Below, piece by piece: positions 26,127-32,909 of a stretch of DNA of 34,258 nt. Source of the stretch: Streptomyces carpinensis (GTDB taxonomy: Bacteria > Actinomycetota > Actinomycetes > Streptomycetales > Streptomycetaceae); contig NZ_MUBM01000084.1 of assembly GCF_002154505.1 (NCBI RefSeq), positions 1 to 34,258 of the forward strand, written 5' to 3'. Position numbers and translations under genes: made by a program. Under the pieces are notes generated by a model, which saw only the letters and a program-made list of their open reading frames with translations, was not told the DNA's origin and searched no databases. Position 1 is the stretch's first letter. Each line of letters begins with the position of its first letter.

Positions 26127-26882
26127 ATGCGCGAACTCTCCTCCTTCACCCACCACTTCGACGGAGAACGGCTCAGCGGCGCACGCGGCGGCGACGGTGA
26201 CGGGCGTCCGGGGCGACCCACCGTGGTGCTGCTGCACGGCGCCGGCATCGGCAGCAAGCGGCCGCTGCTGCCGCTGCTGGCCGAGTTCACCGCCCGCGGC
26301 TGCCGCGGTGTCGCGTTCGACTTCTCGGGGCACGGCGAGAGCACCGGCGCGCTCCACGAGCTGAGTCTGCGCCGGCGTTTCGAGCAGGCGGTGGCGGTGA
26401 TCGACGCGCACGCACCGTCCGACGGCCCGCTGATCCCGGTCGGGTTCAGCATGAGCGGTCAGACCGTGGCCGACCTGGCCCGGCACTACGGGAAGCGGGT
26501 GGTGGCGCTGGCGCTGTGCGCGCCCGCCGTGTACGCCGCCGCGGCGTGGGACGTGCCGTTCGGCAACGGCGACGGCCGGTTCAGCGAGATCATCCGCCGC
26601 CCCGACGGCTGGCGCACCGCTCCCGCGCTCGACGTGCTCCGAGCCTACGAGGGCCGGGCCGTGCTCGCGGTGCCCGGCACGGACGCCGTCATCCCGCCCG
26701 ACGTCACCAAGGCGGTCGAGGACGCCCTGTCCGCCCGCGCCCGGTTCACCCGCTTCGACGTCTTCGACGCCGACCACAAGCTGGGCTTCTGGTTCCACGA
26801 GCACGCCGAGGACCGCCGGGACTTCGCGGACACGGTGCTCTCGGGGCTGGAGGCGTACGGGGTCGGGCCGCTCGAACAGTAG
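26127..26882 (+). CDS. Alpha/beta hydrolase
   Basis: A 251-residue cytoplasmic serine hydrolase with a complete triad: nucleophile Ser108 in VGFSMSGQT, acid in the AVPGTDAVIPPDV region and His in DADHKLGFW. The oxyanion-hole motif is VVLLHGAGIGSKRP, followed by AFDFSGHGES. Together these resemble dienelactone-hydrolase or lysophospholipase-like enzymes; the substrate is unknown. I chose the ATG at 26127 because GGGGG lies 1-5 bases upstream; a GTG at 26115 is an alternative with four extra residues. It is the third gene of a probable htpX-pspAB-hydrolase unit. Confidence 0.82.
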   Translation: MRELSSFTHHFDGERLSGARGGDGDGRPGRPTVVLLHGAGIGSKRPLLPLLAEFTARGCRGVAFDFSGHGESTGALHELSLRRRFEQAVAVIDAHAPSDGPLIPVGFSMSGQTVADLARHYGKRVVALALCAPAVYAAAAWDVPFGNGDGRFSEIIRRPDGWRTAPALDVLRAYEGRAVLAVPGTDAVIPPDVTKAVEDALSARARFTRFDVFDADHKLGFWFHEHAEDRRDFADTVLSGLEAYGVGPLEQ

Positions 26883-26956
26883 GGCCGAGGGTCCGCGAGG
26901 GGCGCCCGCGCCGGGGTCCGCAAGGCCGGGGCGGGGGCTCGGGCGGGAGCAGCCGA

Positions 26957-26979
26957 TTGTCAGTGGGATCGGCGAGGAT
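26957..26979 (+). promoter_or_regulatory. RecA-NDp/PafBC-like DNA-damage promoter upstream of the HTH_42 gene
   Basis: TTGTCAGTG (26957-26965), 8 bases and GAGGAT (26974-26979) match the consensus TTGTCAGTG-N8-TAGnnT exactly in the upstream element and spacing, and at A2, G3 and T6 of the hexamer. Predicted transcription start is about 26986, 44 bases before the gene start. In mycobacteria this motif marks LexA-independent DNA-damage induction by PafBC. Confidence 0.6.
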
Positions 26980-27029
26980 TCCGTCAGCACGGCACGGGAC
27001 GACCGAGGACGACCACGGGTGGAGGACGC

Positions 27030-28214
27030 ATGCGGCAGCTGCACCGGCACATCGATGTGGCCGAGCGGCGGGCCAGGCTGGCCCTGCGGCACCGGCTGGC
27101 CGCCGGAGCACGGGCGGCGAGTCCGGAGGAGGTCGCGCGGTCCCTGGTGGCCCTGCACGGCACGGACCCGGCGACGGTGTACCTGGGGGTGGGCGCGCGT
27201 CTGGCCGATCCGGTGAAGGCGGTGCCGGAGACGGAGCGGGCGCTGTACGAGGACCGCGCACTGGTGCGGATGCACGGCATGCGGCACACGGTCTTCGTGT
27301 TCCCGGCGGAGCTGACCGCCGTGGTGCACGCCTCGACCGGCATCGCCGTCGCCGCCCGCGCCCGGGCGGACCTGATCAAGGACATGGCGAAGGCGGGCGC
27401 CCCGGACGCCGCCTGGCTGAAGGACGTCGAGGAGTCGGCACTGGCGGCGCTGGGCCGGCGCGGCCAGGCCACGGCGACCGAACTCGCCGAGGACGAACCG
27501 CGGCTGCGGGAGCAGTTCGTGTACGCGGCCGGCAAGAGCTACGAGGGCGTGCACACGGTGTCGTCCCGGCTGCTGCGGCTGCTGGGGGTCGAGGGCAAGG
27601 TCGTACGCGGCCGGCCGCTCGGTTCGTGGACGTCCACGCAGTTCCGCTGGGCCCTCGCGCCCGAGCATCCCGAGCTGGACGTCGCGGACGCCCAGGCCGA
27701 TCTGCTGCGTCGCTGGCTGGCGGCCTGCGGCCCGGCGACCGAGGCCGACCTGAAGTGGTGGACGGGCTGGCGGGTGACGGAGGTGCGGCGGGCGCTGGCG
27801 GCGATGGGCGCGCAGGAGGTGTCCCTCGACGAGGGCACGGGGTACGTGGTCGCGGGCGACACGGACCCGGTGGCCGCTCCGCCGCAACCGTGGGCGGCCC
27901 TGCTGCCCGGTCTCGACCCGACGGCGATGGGCTGGCAGCGGCGCGACTGGTACCTCGCCCCGGAGCTGCGGCCCGCGCTCTTCGACCGCAGCGGCAACGT
28001 GGGTCCCACGGTGTGGTGGAACGGCCGGGTGGTCGGAGCCTGGGCCCAGCGCTCCGACGGCGAGATCGCCTGGCGTCTCCTGGAGACGGAAGGCGTGGGC
28101 CGGGAGGCGCGGACCGCGATCGATGAGCAGGCCGGCCTCCTGCGGGACCTGCTGGGCCCGACCCGGGTGACACCGCGCTTCCGCACGCCACTGGAGAAGG
28201 AGCTGGCGACGTAG
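27030..28214 (+). CDS. HTH_42 (AlkZ/YcaQ superfamily) winged-helix protein, probable DNA glycosylase
   Basis: A 394-residue protein of the HTH_42 superfamily, whose studied members (Streptomyces AlkZ, E. coli YcaQ) are DNA glycosylases that remove alkylated or crosslinked bases. Recognisable blocks: an N-terminal RHRLAAGARAASPEEVARSL, VALHGTDPATVYLGVGAR (the position of the catalytic Q/H-x-Q/D motif of the superfamily, here HGTD), HGMRHTVFVFP, the winged-helix region GRRGQATATELAEDEPRLRE, SRLLRLLGVEGKVVRGRPLG, ADLKWWTGWRVTEVRRAL and the C-terminal ALFDRSGNVGPTVWWNGRVV. The start is preceded by GGTGGAGG. The promoter resembles a DNA-damage promoter, which fits a repair function. Activity and lesion specificity cannot be read from sequence. 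Confidence 0.82.
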   Translation: MRQLHRHIDVAERRARLALRHRLAAGARAASPEEVARSLVALHGTDPATVYLGVGARLADPVKAVPETERALYEDRALVRMHGMRHTVFVFPAELTAVVHASTGIAVAARARADLIKDMAKAGAPDAAWLKDVEESALAALGRRGQATATELAEDEPRLREQFVYAAGKSYEGVHTVSSRLLRLLGVEGKVVRGRPLGSWTSTQFRWALAPEHPELDVADAQADLLRRWLAACGPATEADLKWWTGWRVTEVRRALAAMGAQEVSLDEGTGYVVAGDTDPVAAPPQPWAALLPGLDPTAMGWQRRDWYLAPELRPALFDRSGNVGPTVWWNGRVVGAWAQRSDGEIAWRLLETEGVGREARTAIDEQAGLLRDLLGPTRVTPRFRTPLEKELAT

Positions 28215-28316
28215 GGCGGCCCGGCCGGGCCGCCCGCGGCTCCGGGCGCGGTCGCCGCGCCCGGCGGCCGGGTCCCCACGCCGCCCGGGCGCCCGCGGGA
28301 TGCGGGCACCGGGCGG
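28214..28316. terminator. Three consecutive hairpins between convergent genes
   Basis: (1) 28214-28235 is a perfect 22-base palindrome (GGGCGGCCCGG and complement). (2) CCGGGCGCG (28242-28250) pairs with CGCGCCCGG (28256-28264) around GTCGC. (3) CCGCCCGG (28281-28288) pairs with CCGGGCGG (28309-28316), with inner CCCGC/GCGGG. They fill the gap between the stops of the HTH_42 gene and the small minus-strand gene and probably terminate both. Confidence 0.75.
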
Positions 28317-28321
28317 TGGAC

Positions 28322-28630
28322 TCAGCGGGAGTAGCGCATCAGCGCGCGCACCATGTGGCACGTGGTGTCCGACGGCGGATGCACGCCGATGAGCTGCGCG
28401 GCGCTGCGTATCGTCTCGTTGCGGGCCTGACCCGGCATGTAGACACCGGAGTCGAGCAGCGCGATGGCGAGCCGCATCGCCTTCAGGCGGCGGTTGTGCG
28501 TGATGTACCACTCCCGGGGACGGCCCGGCGGCAACGGGCGCTTCTCCACGGGCGCGTACGGCAGGTCGAGCAGGACCGGACGCTTCGCGGTGGACTGGGT
28601 GGGCTTCGGCTTCAGTGCGGCAGCGGGCAC
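28322..28630 (-). CDS. Small conserved protein of unknown function (102 aa)
   Basis: A 102-residue basic, soluble protein. The N-terminus is Pro/Lys-rich (PAAALKPKPTQSTAKRPVLL); the C-terminal two thirds look folded and helical (REWYITHNRRLKAMRLAIAL, then NETIRSAAQLIGVHPPSDT, then CHMVRALMRYSR). No named domain. The start is instructive: AGGAGG touches an ATG at 28636 directly (no spacer) but lies 6 bases from an in-frame GTG at 28630, so the GTG is the likelier start. A near-perfect TGTCAGTG-N8-TAGAAT promoter lies about 75 bases upstream, suggesting DNA-damage induction. It converges on the HTH_42 gene, which has a related promoter. Function not known. Confidence 0.72.
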   Translation of the reverse strand: MPAAALKPKPTQSTAKRPVLLDLPYAPVEKRPLPPGRPREWYITHNRRLKAMRLAIALLDSGVYMPGQARNETIRSAAQLIGVHPPSDTTCHMVRALMRYSR

Positions 28631-28704
28631 AGGCATCCTCCTGTCGCGTGGGAGTGCCCCCGGAGGCTTCGGCACTCCCGGCGACACCCTCGAACACTGC
28701 TTCC

Positions 28705-28726
28705 ATTCTACTGCTGGGCACTGACA
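28705..28726 (-). promoter_or_regulatory. Near-consensus RecA-NDp/PafBC-like promoter
   Basis: On the minus strand, TGTCAGTG (28726-28719), 8 bases and TAGAAT (28710-28705) match TTGTCAGTG-N8-TAGnnT except for the first T. This is the best copy in the window. Predicted transcription start is about 28698, giving a leader of about 68 bases for the 102-residue protein gene. Confidence 0.65.
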
Positions 28727-28996
28727 TACCGTGAGCCCGCGCCGGCCGTCAAAGTGCCAGGTGAGAACGGAAATTGTCGCCGTGTCAGGCGCGCCGCACG
28801 AGGCGGCAAAATTCGAACAGAGCCCTCGCCCGCCACCCCGGGTGAAGCACCGTGTCCATGTCCGCGAAGCGGGCGCGGTCCGGCGGTGGGCACGGAGGAG
28901 CGCGTCGCCCCTTCGGGTGGTTCACCCACGGTCCCGGCCGGTCGTGGCACCGACCGGCGCTGCCGGGTGAGCCGGCCCACGCGTACCGTGGGCCCC
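28727..28996. other. Divergent intergenic stretch, no gene seen
   Basis: Together with the leader of the minus-strand gene this makes a 366-base non-coding gap. Apart from the promoter at 28705-28726 I see only a -10-like TACCGT (28984-28989), which would start the ArsC-family mRNA at or one base before its ATG at 28997. No convincing repeat or gene. Confidence 0.4.
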
Positions 28997-29359
28997 ATGG
29001 AGATCTGGATCAACCCGGCCTGTTCGAAGTGCCGCAGCGCGATCAGCCTGCTCGACGCCGAGGGCGCCGACTACACCGTCCGCCGCTATCTGGAGGACGT
29101 ACCCACCGCGGACGAGATCCGTGCGGTGCTCGACCGGCTCGGGCTGGAGCCGTGGGACATCACCCGCACCCAGGAGGCCGACGCGAAGGAACTCGGACTG
29201 AAGGAGTGGCCGCGCGACGCCGGTACGCGCGACCGCTGGATCGGTGCGCTCGCCGCGCACCCGAAGCTGATCCAGCGCCCGATCATCACGGCCGACGACG
29301 GCACCGCGGTGGTGGCGCGGACCGAGGACGCGGTGCGGGACGCGCTCGGACTAAGCTGA
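28997..29359 (+). CDS. ArsC/Spx-family thioredoxin-fold protein
   Basis: A 120-residue cytoplasmic protein of the arsenate reductase (ArsC)/Spx family. The N-terminal thioredoxin-like strand ends in a Cys9-x-x-Cys12 pair (WINPACSKCRSAISLLDAEG); LEDVPTADEIRAVLDRLGLE and AAHPKLIQRPIITADDGTAV follow, with the conserved RPI segment. Plain ArsC enzymes use the first cysteine and a downstream Arg; here the RP and the first Cys are present. No other arsenic-resistance genes are nearby, so a general redox or regulatory role is as likely as arsenate reduction. No ribosome-binding site is visible; TACCGT 8 bases upstream suggests a leaderless message. Confidence 0.85.
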   Translation: MEIWINPACSKCRSAISLLDAEGADYTVRRYLEDVPTADEIRAVLDRLGLEPWDITRTQEADAKELGLKEWPRDAGTRDRWIGALAAHPKLIQRPIITADDGTAVVARTEDAVRDALGLS

Positions 29360-29373
29360 TCCCCCTCATCTTC

Positions 29374-29386
29374 CGTGTGACACACG
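29374..29386. promoter_or_regulatory. Perfect 13-bp palindrome upstream of the secreted protein gene
   Basis: CGTGTG-A-CACACG lies 93 bases before the secreted-protein start, just after the ArsC-family stop. It is followed by GTTAC (29386-29390) and an inverted GTAAC further on. These could be operator elements for the secreted protein gene; no regulator is identified. Confidence 0.35.
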
Positions 29387-29478
29387 TTACTTCGGTCGAC
29401 TCCCGCAACCGCTGAGTAACCTCGTTCGGCATCTCGTACATAGCGGCGTACGCTCCCCTACCTCTTCAGGAGGCGCGC

Positions 29479-30186
29479 ATGTCGCGCAGGAGAACTCTCA
29501 GTACGAAGAAGAAGGTCGCGCTGCTGGTCAGCGCCGCGGCGGTGGCGGGAGGCGGGGCCTTCGCGCTGGCGACCACGTCCAACGCCGCCCAGCCGCAGAG
29601 CCCGCGCACCCTGTCCGCCGGGGACTCGACCGTCTGTCAGGGGCTCGCCACCGCCCTCGGCAACAACCAGAGGTTCATCGACGGGCAGAGGGCCCACCCG
29701 GACGCACAGTCGGAGGCCCGGATCGCCAACCGCCAGGCGGTCATCGAGGAGATCAAGCGCAAGCAGGCCGCGTCCGGCTGCGCGGTCGGGGAGTCGGCTC
29801 AGGACTCCCAGGCCGGCCAGCAGGCACAGAACGGCGAGCAGAGCCAGAACGGTCAGCAGGCCGGCGACGGCGGGCAGGCCGCGCAGCCCTCGCAGACCGG
29901 TGTCGCGGGAGACGCCGGCGCCGGGGCCGCCGCCTCCGGGCAGCAGGTGTGCAAGGGCTCCCCCGTCACGCTCTCCGGCGAGGGCGGAGCCCCGGCGGCG
30001 TCCAGCAACCAGTTCCCGGCGGGTACGACGCTGAAGGTCACCAACCTGGACAACAACAAGTCCACGACGGTGAAGGTCACGTCGGTGTCCGGCAGTTGCG
30101 TCCTGCTCAACAACGCCGCCTTCGAGCAGGTCCGCGAGTCCGGCAAGTTCCTCATCCGGCACGCGCTGATCGAGAAGGTGGGGTGA
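29479..30186 (+). CDS. Secreted protein with Gln/Ala-rich linker and beta-barrel-like C-terminal domain
   Basis: A 235-residue exported protein. The signal peptide has a basic start (MSRRRTLSTKKK), a hydrophobic core (VALLVSAAAVAGGGAFAL) and a likely cut after TTSNAA. The first domain (STVCQGLATALGNNQRFIDG, then IANRQAVIEEIKRKQAASGC) has two cysteines. A linker of about 60 residues rich in Gln, Gly, Ala and Ser (QDSQAGQQAQNGEQSQNGQQ) follows. The C-terminal domain (about residues 155-235, again two cysteines) contains PAGTTLKVTNLDNNKSTTV and KVTSVSGSCVLLNNAAFEQV, which resembles an RlpA/expansin-type double-psi barrel. AGGAGG precedes the ATG. Probably an extracellular or wall-associated protein; no enzyme activity can be assigned. 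Confidence 0.78.
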   Translation: MSRRRTLSTKKKVALLVSAAAVAGGGAFALATTSNAAQPQSPRTLSAGDSTVCQGLATALGNNQRFIDGQRAHPDAQSEARIANRQAVIEEIKRKQAASGCAVGESAQDSQAGQQAQNGEQSQNGQQAGDGGQAAQPSQTGVAGDAGAGAAASGQQVCKGSPVTLSGEGGAPAASSNQFPAGTTLKVTNLDNNKSTTVKVTSVSGSCVLLNNAAFEQVRESGKFLIRHALIEKVG

Positions 30187-30197
30187 CGGGGTGACGC

Positions 30198-31085
30198 TCA
30201 GCCCGACAGGAAGCCGCTGAGACGGCGGCCCAGCCCCGCCGGCGCGCCCTGCGGCAGCGCGTGGTGCGAGACGCCCGGCAGTACGCCGGTCTCCACCCGT
30301 GGCAGCGTCGCGCCCGCCCTGGCCGCCACCCGGTGGCTGTCGTGGGTCCTGCTGTTCCCGGCCAGGAGCAGCAGGACCGGCACGTCCAGGGCGCGCAGCT
30401 CCCCCGGCCCCGGCCGCGGCCCGGTCACCGGCCTGGCGGAGGGGAAGCCCGCGGCCGCCTCCTGGAGCCGGAGCCAGTCCCGGTCCAGCGGCGCAGCGCC
30501 GGTCTCCCACTCCAGGAAGGAACGGACGCGGCGCGGCGAGGGCCGCAGCAGCATGGGCAGCGCGTGCAGCAGGTACGCCGTCTTGTATCCGGCGAAGCAC
30601 TGGGTCGGATCGAGGAGGAACAGACGGCGTACCCGGCCGGAGGCGCGCAGTGCGTAGTGCAGGGCGATCCAGCCGCCGTAGGAGTGCCCGCCGAGATCCA
30701 CGCGGCCGGCTCCGAGGCCGTCGAGGAGCGCGTCGAGCCAGACCACCAGGTCGGCGACCGTACGGGGGTGGCGGTCACCGGCCGGGGTGCCGCGGCCCGG
30801 GGCGCCCACGAGGTCGGCGGCGAGTACGCGGTGCCCGCGGGCCAGGTCGCCGGCCTGGGCGTACCAGGAGGCGGAGGTCGCGCCGCCGCCGCCCGGCAGG
30901 AGGAGCAGCGGGGGCGCGTCGCGCGGGCCGCACAGGGTGACCCACGTCTCCCCGAACGGGGTGGGCACGGCCACGGACTCACGCCCGCCGGGCCACTTGG
31001 CCATGACCTGGTCGAACGCCGCGTGGAAGCCGTCCATGTCGTACCCGCGCCGGCCGCTCACGACGCCGTCACTTCCGTCCCCCAT
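30198..31085 (-). CDS. Alpha/beta hydrolase
   Basis: A 295-residue hydrolase. The oxyanion region is LLLLPGGGGATSASWYAQAG, the nucleophile elbow is GGHSYGGWIALHYALR, and the catalytic His is in GVSHHALPQGA; the acid is probably an Asp in NSRTHDSHRV. A cap-like segment (CFAGYKTAYLLHALPMLLRP) lies between. The substrate is unknown. I chose the ATG at 31085 because GGGAGGG lies just upstream; longer in-frame readings run through the divergent MarR gene. It is divergent from that MarR gene with a perfect palindrome between them, so MarR probably represses it. Its stop lies 11 bases from the stop of the convergent secreted-protein gene. Confidence 0.87.
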   Translation of the reverse strand: MGDGSDGVVSGRRGYDMDGFHAAFDQVMAKWPGGRESVAVPTPFGETWVTLCGPRDAPPLLLLPGGGGATSASWYAQAGDLARGHRVLAADLVGAPGRGTPAGDRHPRTVADLVVWLDALLDGLGAGRVDLGGHSYGGWIALHYALRASGRVRRLFLLDPTQCFAGYKTAYLLHALPMLLRPSPRRVRSFLEWETGAAPLDRDWLRLQEAAAGFPSARPVTGPRPGPGELRALDVPVLLLLAGNSRTHDSHRVAARAGATLPRVETGVLPGVSHHALPQGAPAGLGRRLSGFLSG

Positions 31086-31106
31086 GACACCCTCCCTCTG
31101 CCGTAA

Positions 31107-31125
31107 TATCTCGTCCGACGAGATA
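31107..31125. promoter_or_regulatory. Perfect 19-bp palindrome, probable MarR operator
   Basis: TATCTCGTC-C-GACGAGATA is exact (9+1+9) and lies in the 75-base gap between the divergent hydrolase and MarR genes. A third half-site, ACGAGAT, is repeated at 31134-31140, immediately before the MarR ribosome-binding site. It is AT-rich against its surroundings. Confidence 0.75.
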
Positions 31126-31160
31126 CTTGGTGAACGAGATGATAGCCGGAGGGAGACCGG

Positions 31161-31613
31161 GTGATGCGGGCCCAGGGCCACGAGATGGACATCGTCCACC
31201 TGCTGCGGGCGACCACGGTGGAGCTGGGCCTGCACAGCGCCCGGTTCGCCCAGCGCAACGGCATGCACCCCACCGACGTGCGCGCCCTGATCGCTCTCAT
31301 GGACGCCCGCCGGGCGGGCGAGGGGATGACGGCCGGGCGGCTCGGCGCCGCGCTCGGACTCAACTCGGCGGGGACGACGGGGCTGCTGGACCGTCTGGAG
31401 CGGGCCGGCCATGTGCGGCGGGTGCGGGACGCGGACGACCGGCGCCGGGTGGTGATCGAGGTGGACGAACGGGCCGTCGAGCTGGGCTGGTCCTTCTTCG
31501 GCCCGCTCATCGACCGGGCCACCGAACTCCTGCAGGGGTACGACGAACGTCAGCTGGCCGCGATCCGGGGCTTCCTGGAGGGAGTGCGGGAGGCCGCGAC
31601 CACGACTCCCTGA
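31161..31613 (+). CDS. MarR-family transcriptional regulator
   Basis: A 150-residue winged-helix repressor. An N-terminal dimerisation helix (MDIVHLLRATTVELGLHSAR) is followed by the MarR helix-turn-helix (MTAGRLGAALGLNSAGTTGL, then LDRLERAGHVRRVRDADDRR, wing RRVVIEV) and C-terminal helices (DERQLAAIRGFLEGVREA). Start: GTG at 31161 with GGAGGG 7 bases upstream, or ATG at 31164. A palindrome with an extra half-site lies directly in front, which suggests that it controls itself and the divergent alpha/beta hydrolase. The effector is unknown. Confidence 0.88.
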   Translation: MMRAQGHEMDIVHLLRATTVELGLHSARFAQRNGMHPTDVRALIALMDARRAGEGMTAGRLGAALGLNSAGTTGLLDRLERAGHVRRVRDADDRRRVVIEVDERAVELGWSFFGPLIDRATELLQGYDERQLAAIRGFLEGVREAATTTP

Positions 31614-31670
31614 CTCGCTCCGGGACCGCAACCCGGCTGCACGCTGTGAACCGGGACACAGCTGCGCCAG

Positions 31671-31708
31671 GTAACACGGGGTTCACATTCGGGCAACGGC
31701 CGGGAAAT
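31671..31708 (+). promoter_or_regulatory. GlnR box upstream of glnII
   Basis: GTAAC (31671), TTCAC (31682), GCAAC (31693) and GAAAT (31704) are four 5-base sites separated by 6 bases each, the same 38-base layout as the box in front of glnA. A consensus -35 TTGACA follows at 31715-31720, with a weak -10 near 31738, so GlnR would sit just upstream of RNA polymerase as an activator. Confidence 0.8.
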
Positions 31709-31802
31709 CGCCTGTTGACAAGCTGCGGGACATCGACAGGTGGCGCCCCGGCGCCGCAGCACCCGCAAGTGCGCCCGAGTGACACCCCGAAGGATGTGGC
31801 CC

Positions 31803-32831
31803 GTGAGCTTCAAGGCTGAGTACATCTGGATCGACGGCACCGCGCCGACGGCCAAGCTGCGCTCCAAGACGAAGATCCTCAGCGACGACGCCAAGGGTGC
31901 CGAGCTGCCGATCTGGGGCTTCGACGGGTCGTCCACCAACCAGGCCGCGGGGCACGCCTCGGATCTCGTGCTCAAGCCGGTCTTCTCCTGCCCCGACCCG
32001 ATCCGCGGCGGCGCCGACATCCTCGTGCTGTGCGAGGTCCTGAACATCGACCTCACCCCGCACACGTCCAACACCCGTGCCGCGCTGGCCGAGGTCGCCG
32101 AGCGGTTCGCCGACCAGGAGCCGATCTTCGGCATCGAGCAGGAGTACACCTTCTTCGACGGAACCCGCCCGCTCGGCTTCCCCGAGGGCGGCTTCCCGGC
32201 CCCGCAGGGCGGCTACTACTGCGGTGTCGGCGCCGACGAGATCTTCGGCCGCGAGATCGTCGAGAAGCACCTGGACAACTGCCTGAAGGCGGGCCTGGGC
32301 ATCTCCGGCATCAACGCCGAGGTCATGCCGGGCCAGTGGGAGTTCCAGGTCGGCCCGCTCGCCCCGCTGGAGGTCTCCGACCAGCTGTGGGTGGCCCGCT
32401 GGCTGCTGTACCGCACCGCCGAGGACTTCAACGTCTCCGCCACCCTCGACCCCAAGCCGGTCAAGGGCGACTGGAACGGCGCCGGCGCGCACACCAACTT
32501 CTCCACCAAGGCCATGCGCGAGGGCTACGAGGCGATCATCACCGCGTGCGAGGCGCTCGGCGAGGGCTCCAAGCCGCTCGACCACGTCAAGAACTACGGC
32601 GCCGGCATCGACGACCGCCTCACCGGGCTGCACGAGACCGCCCCGTGGGACCAGTACTGCTACGGCGTCTCCGACCGCGGCGCCTCGGTCCGCATCCCCT
32701 GGCAGGTCGAGAAGGACGGCAAGGGCTACATCGAGGACCGCCGGCCCAACGCCAACGTCGATCCGTACGTCGTGACGCGTCTGCTGGTCGACACCTGCTG
32801 CACCGCGCTGGAGAAGGCCGGCCAGGTCTGA
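31803..32831 (+). CDS. glnII: Glutamine synthetase type II
   Basis: A 342-residue eukaryotic-type (GSII) glutamine synthetase, characteristic of actinomycetes and rhizobia and not regulated by adenylylation. Landmarks: ELPIWGFDGSSTNQAAGHAS, PIFGIEQEYTFFDG, EVMPGQWEFQVGPLAPLEVS, WNGAGAHTNFSTKAMREG and SVRIPWQVEKDGKGYIEDRR, then PNANVDPYVVTRLL. I chose the GTG at 31803 (SFKAEYIWIDGTAPTAKLRS follows) with GAAGGA 8 bases upstream; a longer reading from 31740 would begin with a basic, non-homologous stretch inside the promoter region. Preceded by a GlnR box and followed by a strong terminator. Together with glnA it gives the cell two glutamine synthetases. Confidence 0.97.
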   Translation: MSFKAEYIWIDGTAPTAKLRSKTKILSDDAKGAELPIWGFDGSSTNQAAGHASDLVLKPVFSCPDPIRGGADILVLCEVLNIDLTPHTSNTRAALAEVAERFADQEPIFGIEQEYTFFDGTRPLGFPEGGFPAPQGGYYCGVGADEIFGREIVEKHLDNCLKAGLGISGINAEVMPGQWEFQVGPLAPLEVSDQLWVARWLLYRTAEDFNVSATLDPKPVKGDWNGAGAHTNFSTKAMREGYEAIITACEALGEGSKPLDHVKNYGAGIDDRLTGLHETAPWDQYCYGVSDRGASVRIPWQVEKDGKGYIEDRRPNANVDPYVVTRLLVDTCCTALEKAGQV

Positions 32832-32845
32832 TCCGCGCTCGCCGA

Positions 32846-32888
32846 CGCGAAAGGGGCGCCCACCGTCGTGGTGGGCGCCCCTTTCGCG
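32846..32888 (+). terminator. Strong terminator after glnII
   Basis: The arms, 32846-32864 and 32870-32888 (CGCGAAAGGGGCGCCCACC and complement), are perfectly paired over 19 bases around GTCGT, beginning 15 bases after the glnII stop. Confidence 0.9.
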
Positions 32889-32909
32889 CGCCGTCATGAC
32901 GACCGTCTC

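Noticed and set aside
25890..28727. 945-codon open frame on the minus strand
   Set aside because: It runs antisense to three well-supported + genes (pspAB, hydrolase, HTH_42). Low-complexity Arg/Pro/Gly translation indicates a codon-bias shadow.
29360..29478. Riboswitch (ydaO/c-di-AMP type) before the secreted protein gene
   Set aside because: The leader is only about 120 bases and lacks the long conserved paired regions of that class. Only short palindromes are present.
22115..30213. Identical 16-mer TCAGCCCGACAGGAAG at 22115-22130 and 30198-30213
   Set aside because: The second copy is the end of the alpha/beta hydrolase gene (codons for FLSG plus stop). The first belongs to a small hairpin. 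No wider similarity, so probably chance.
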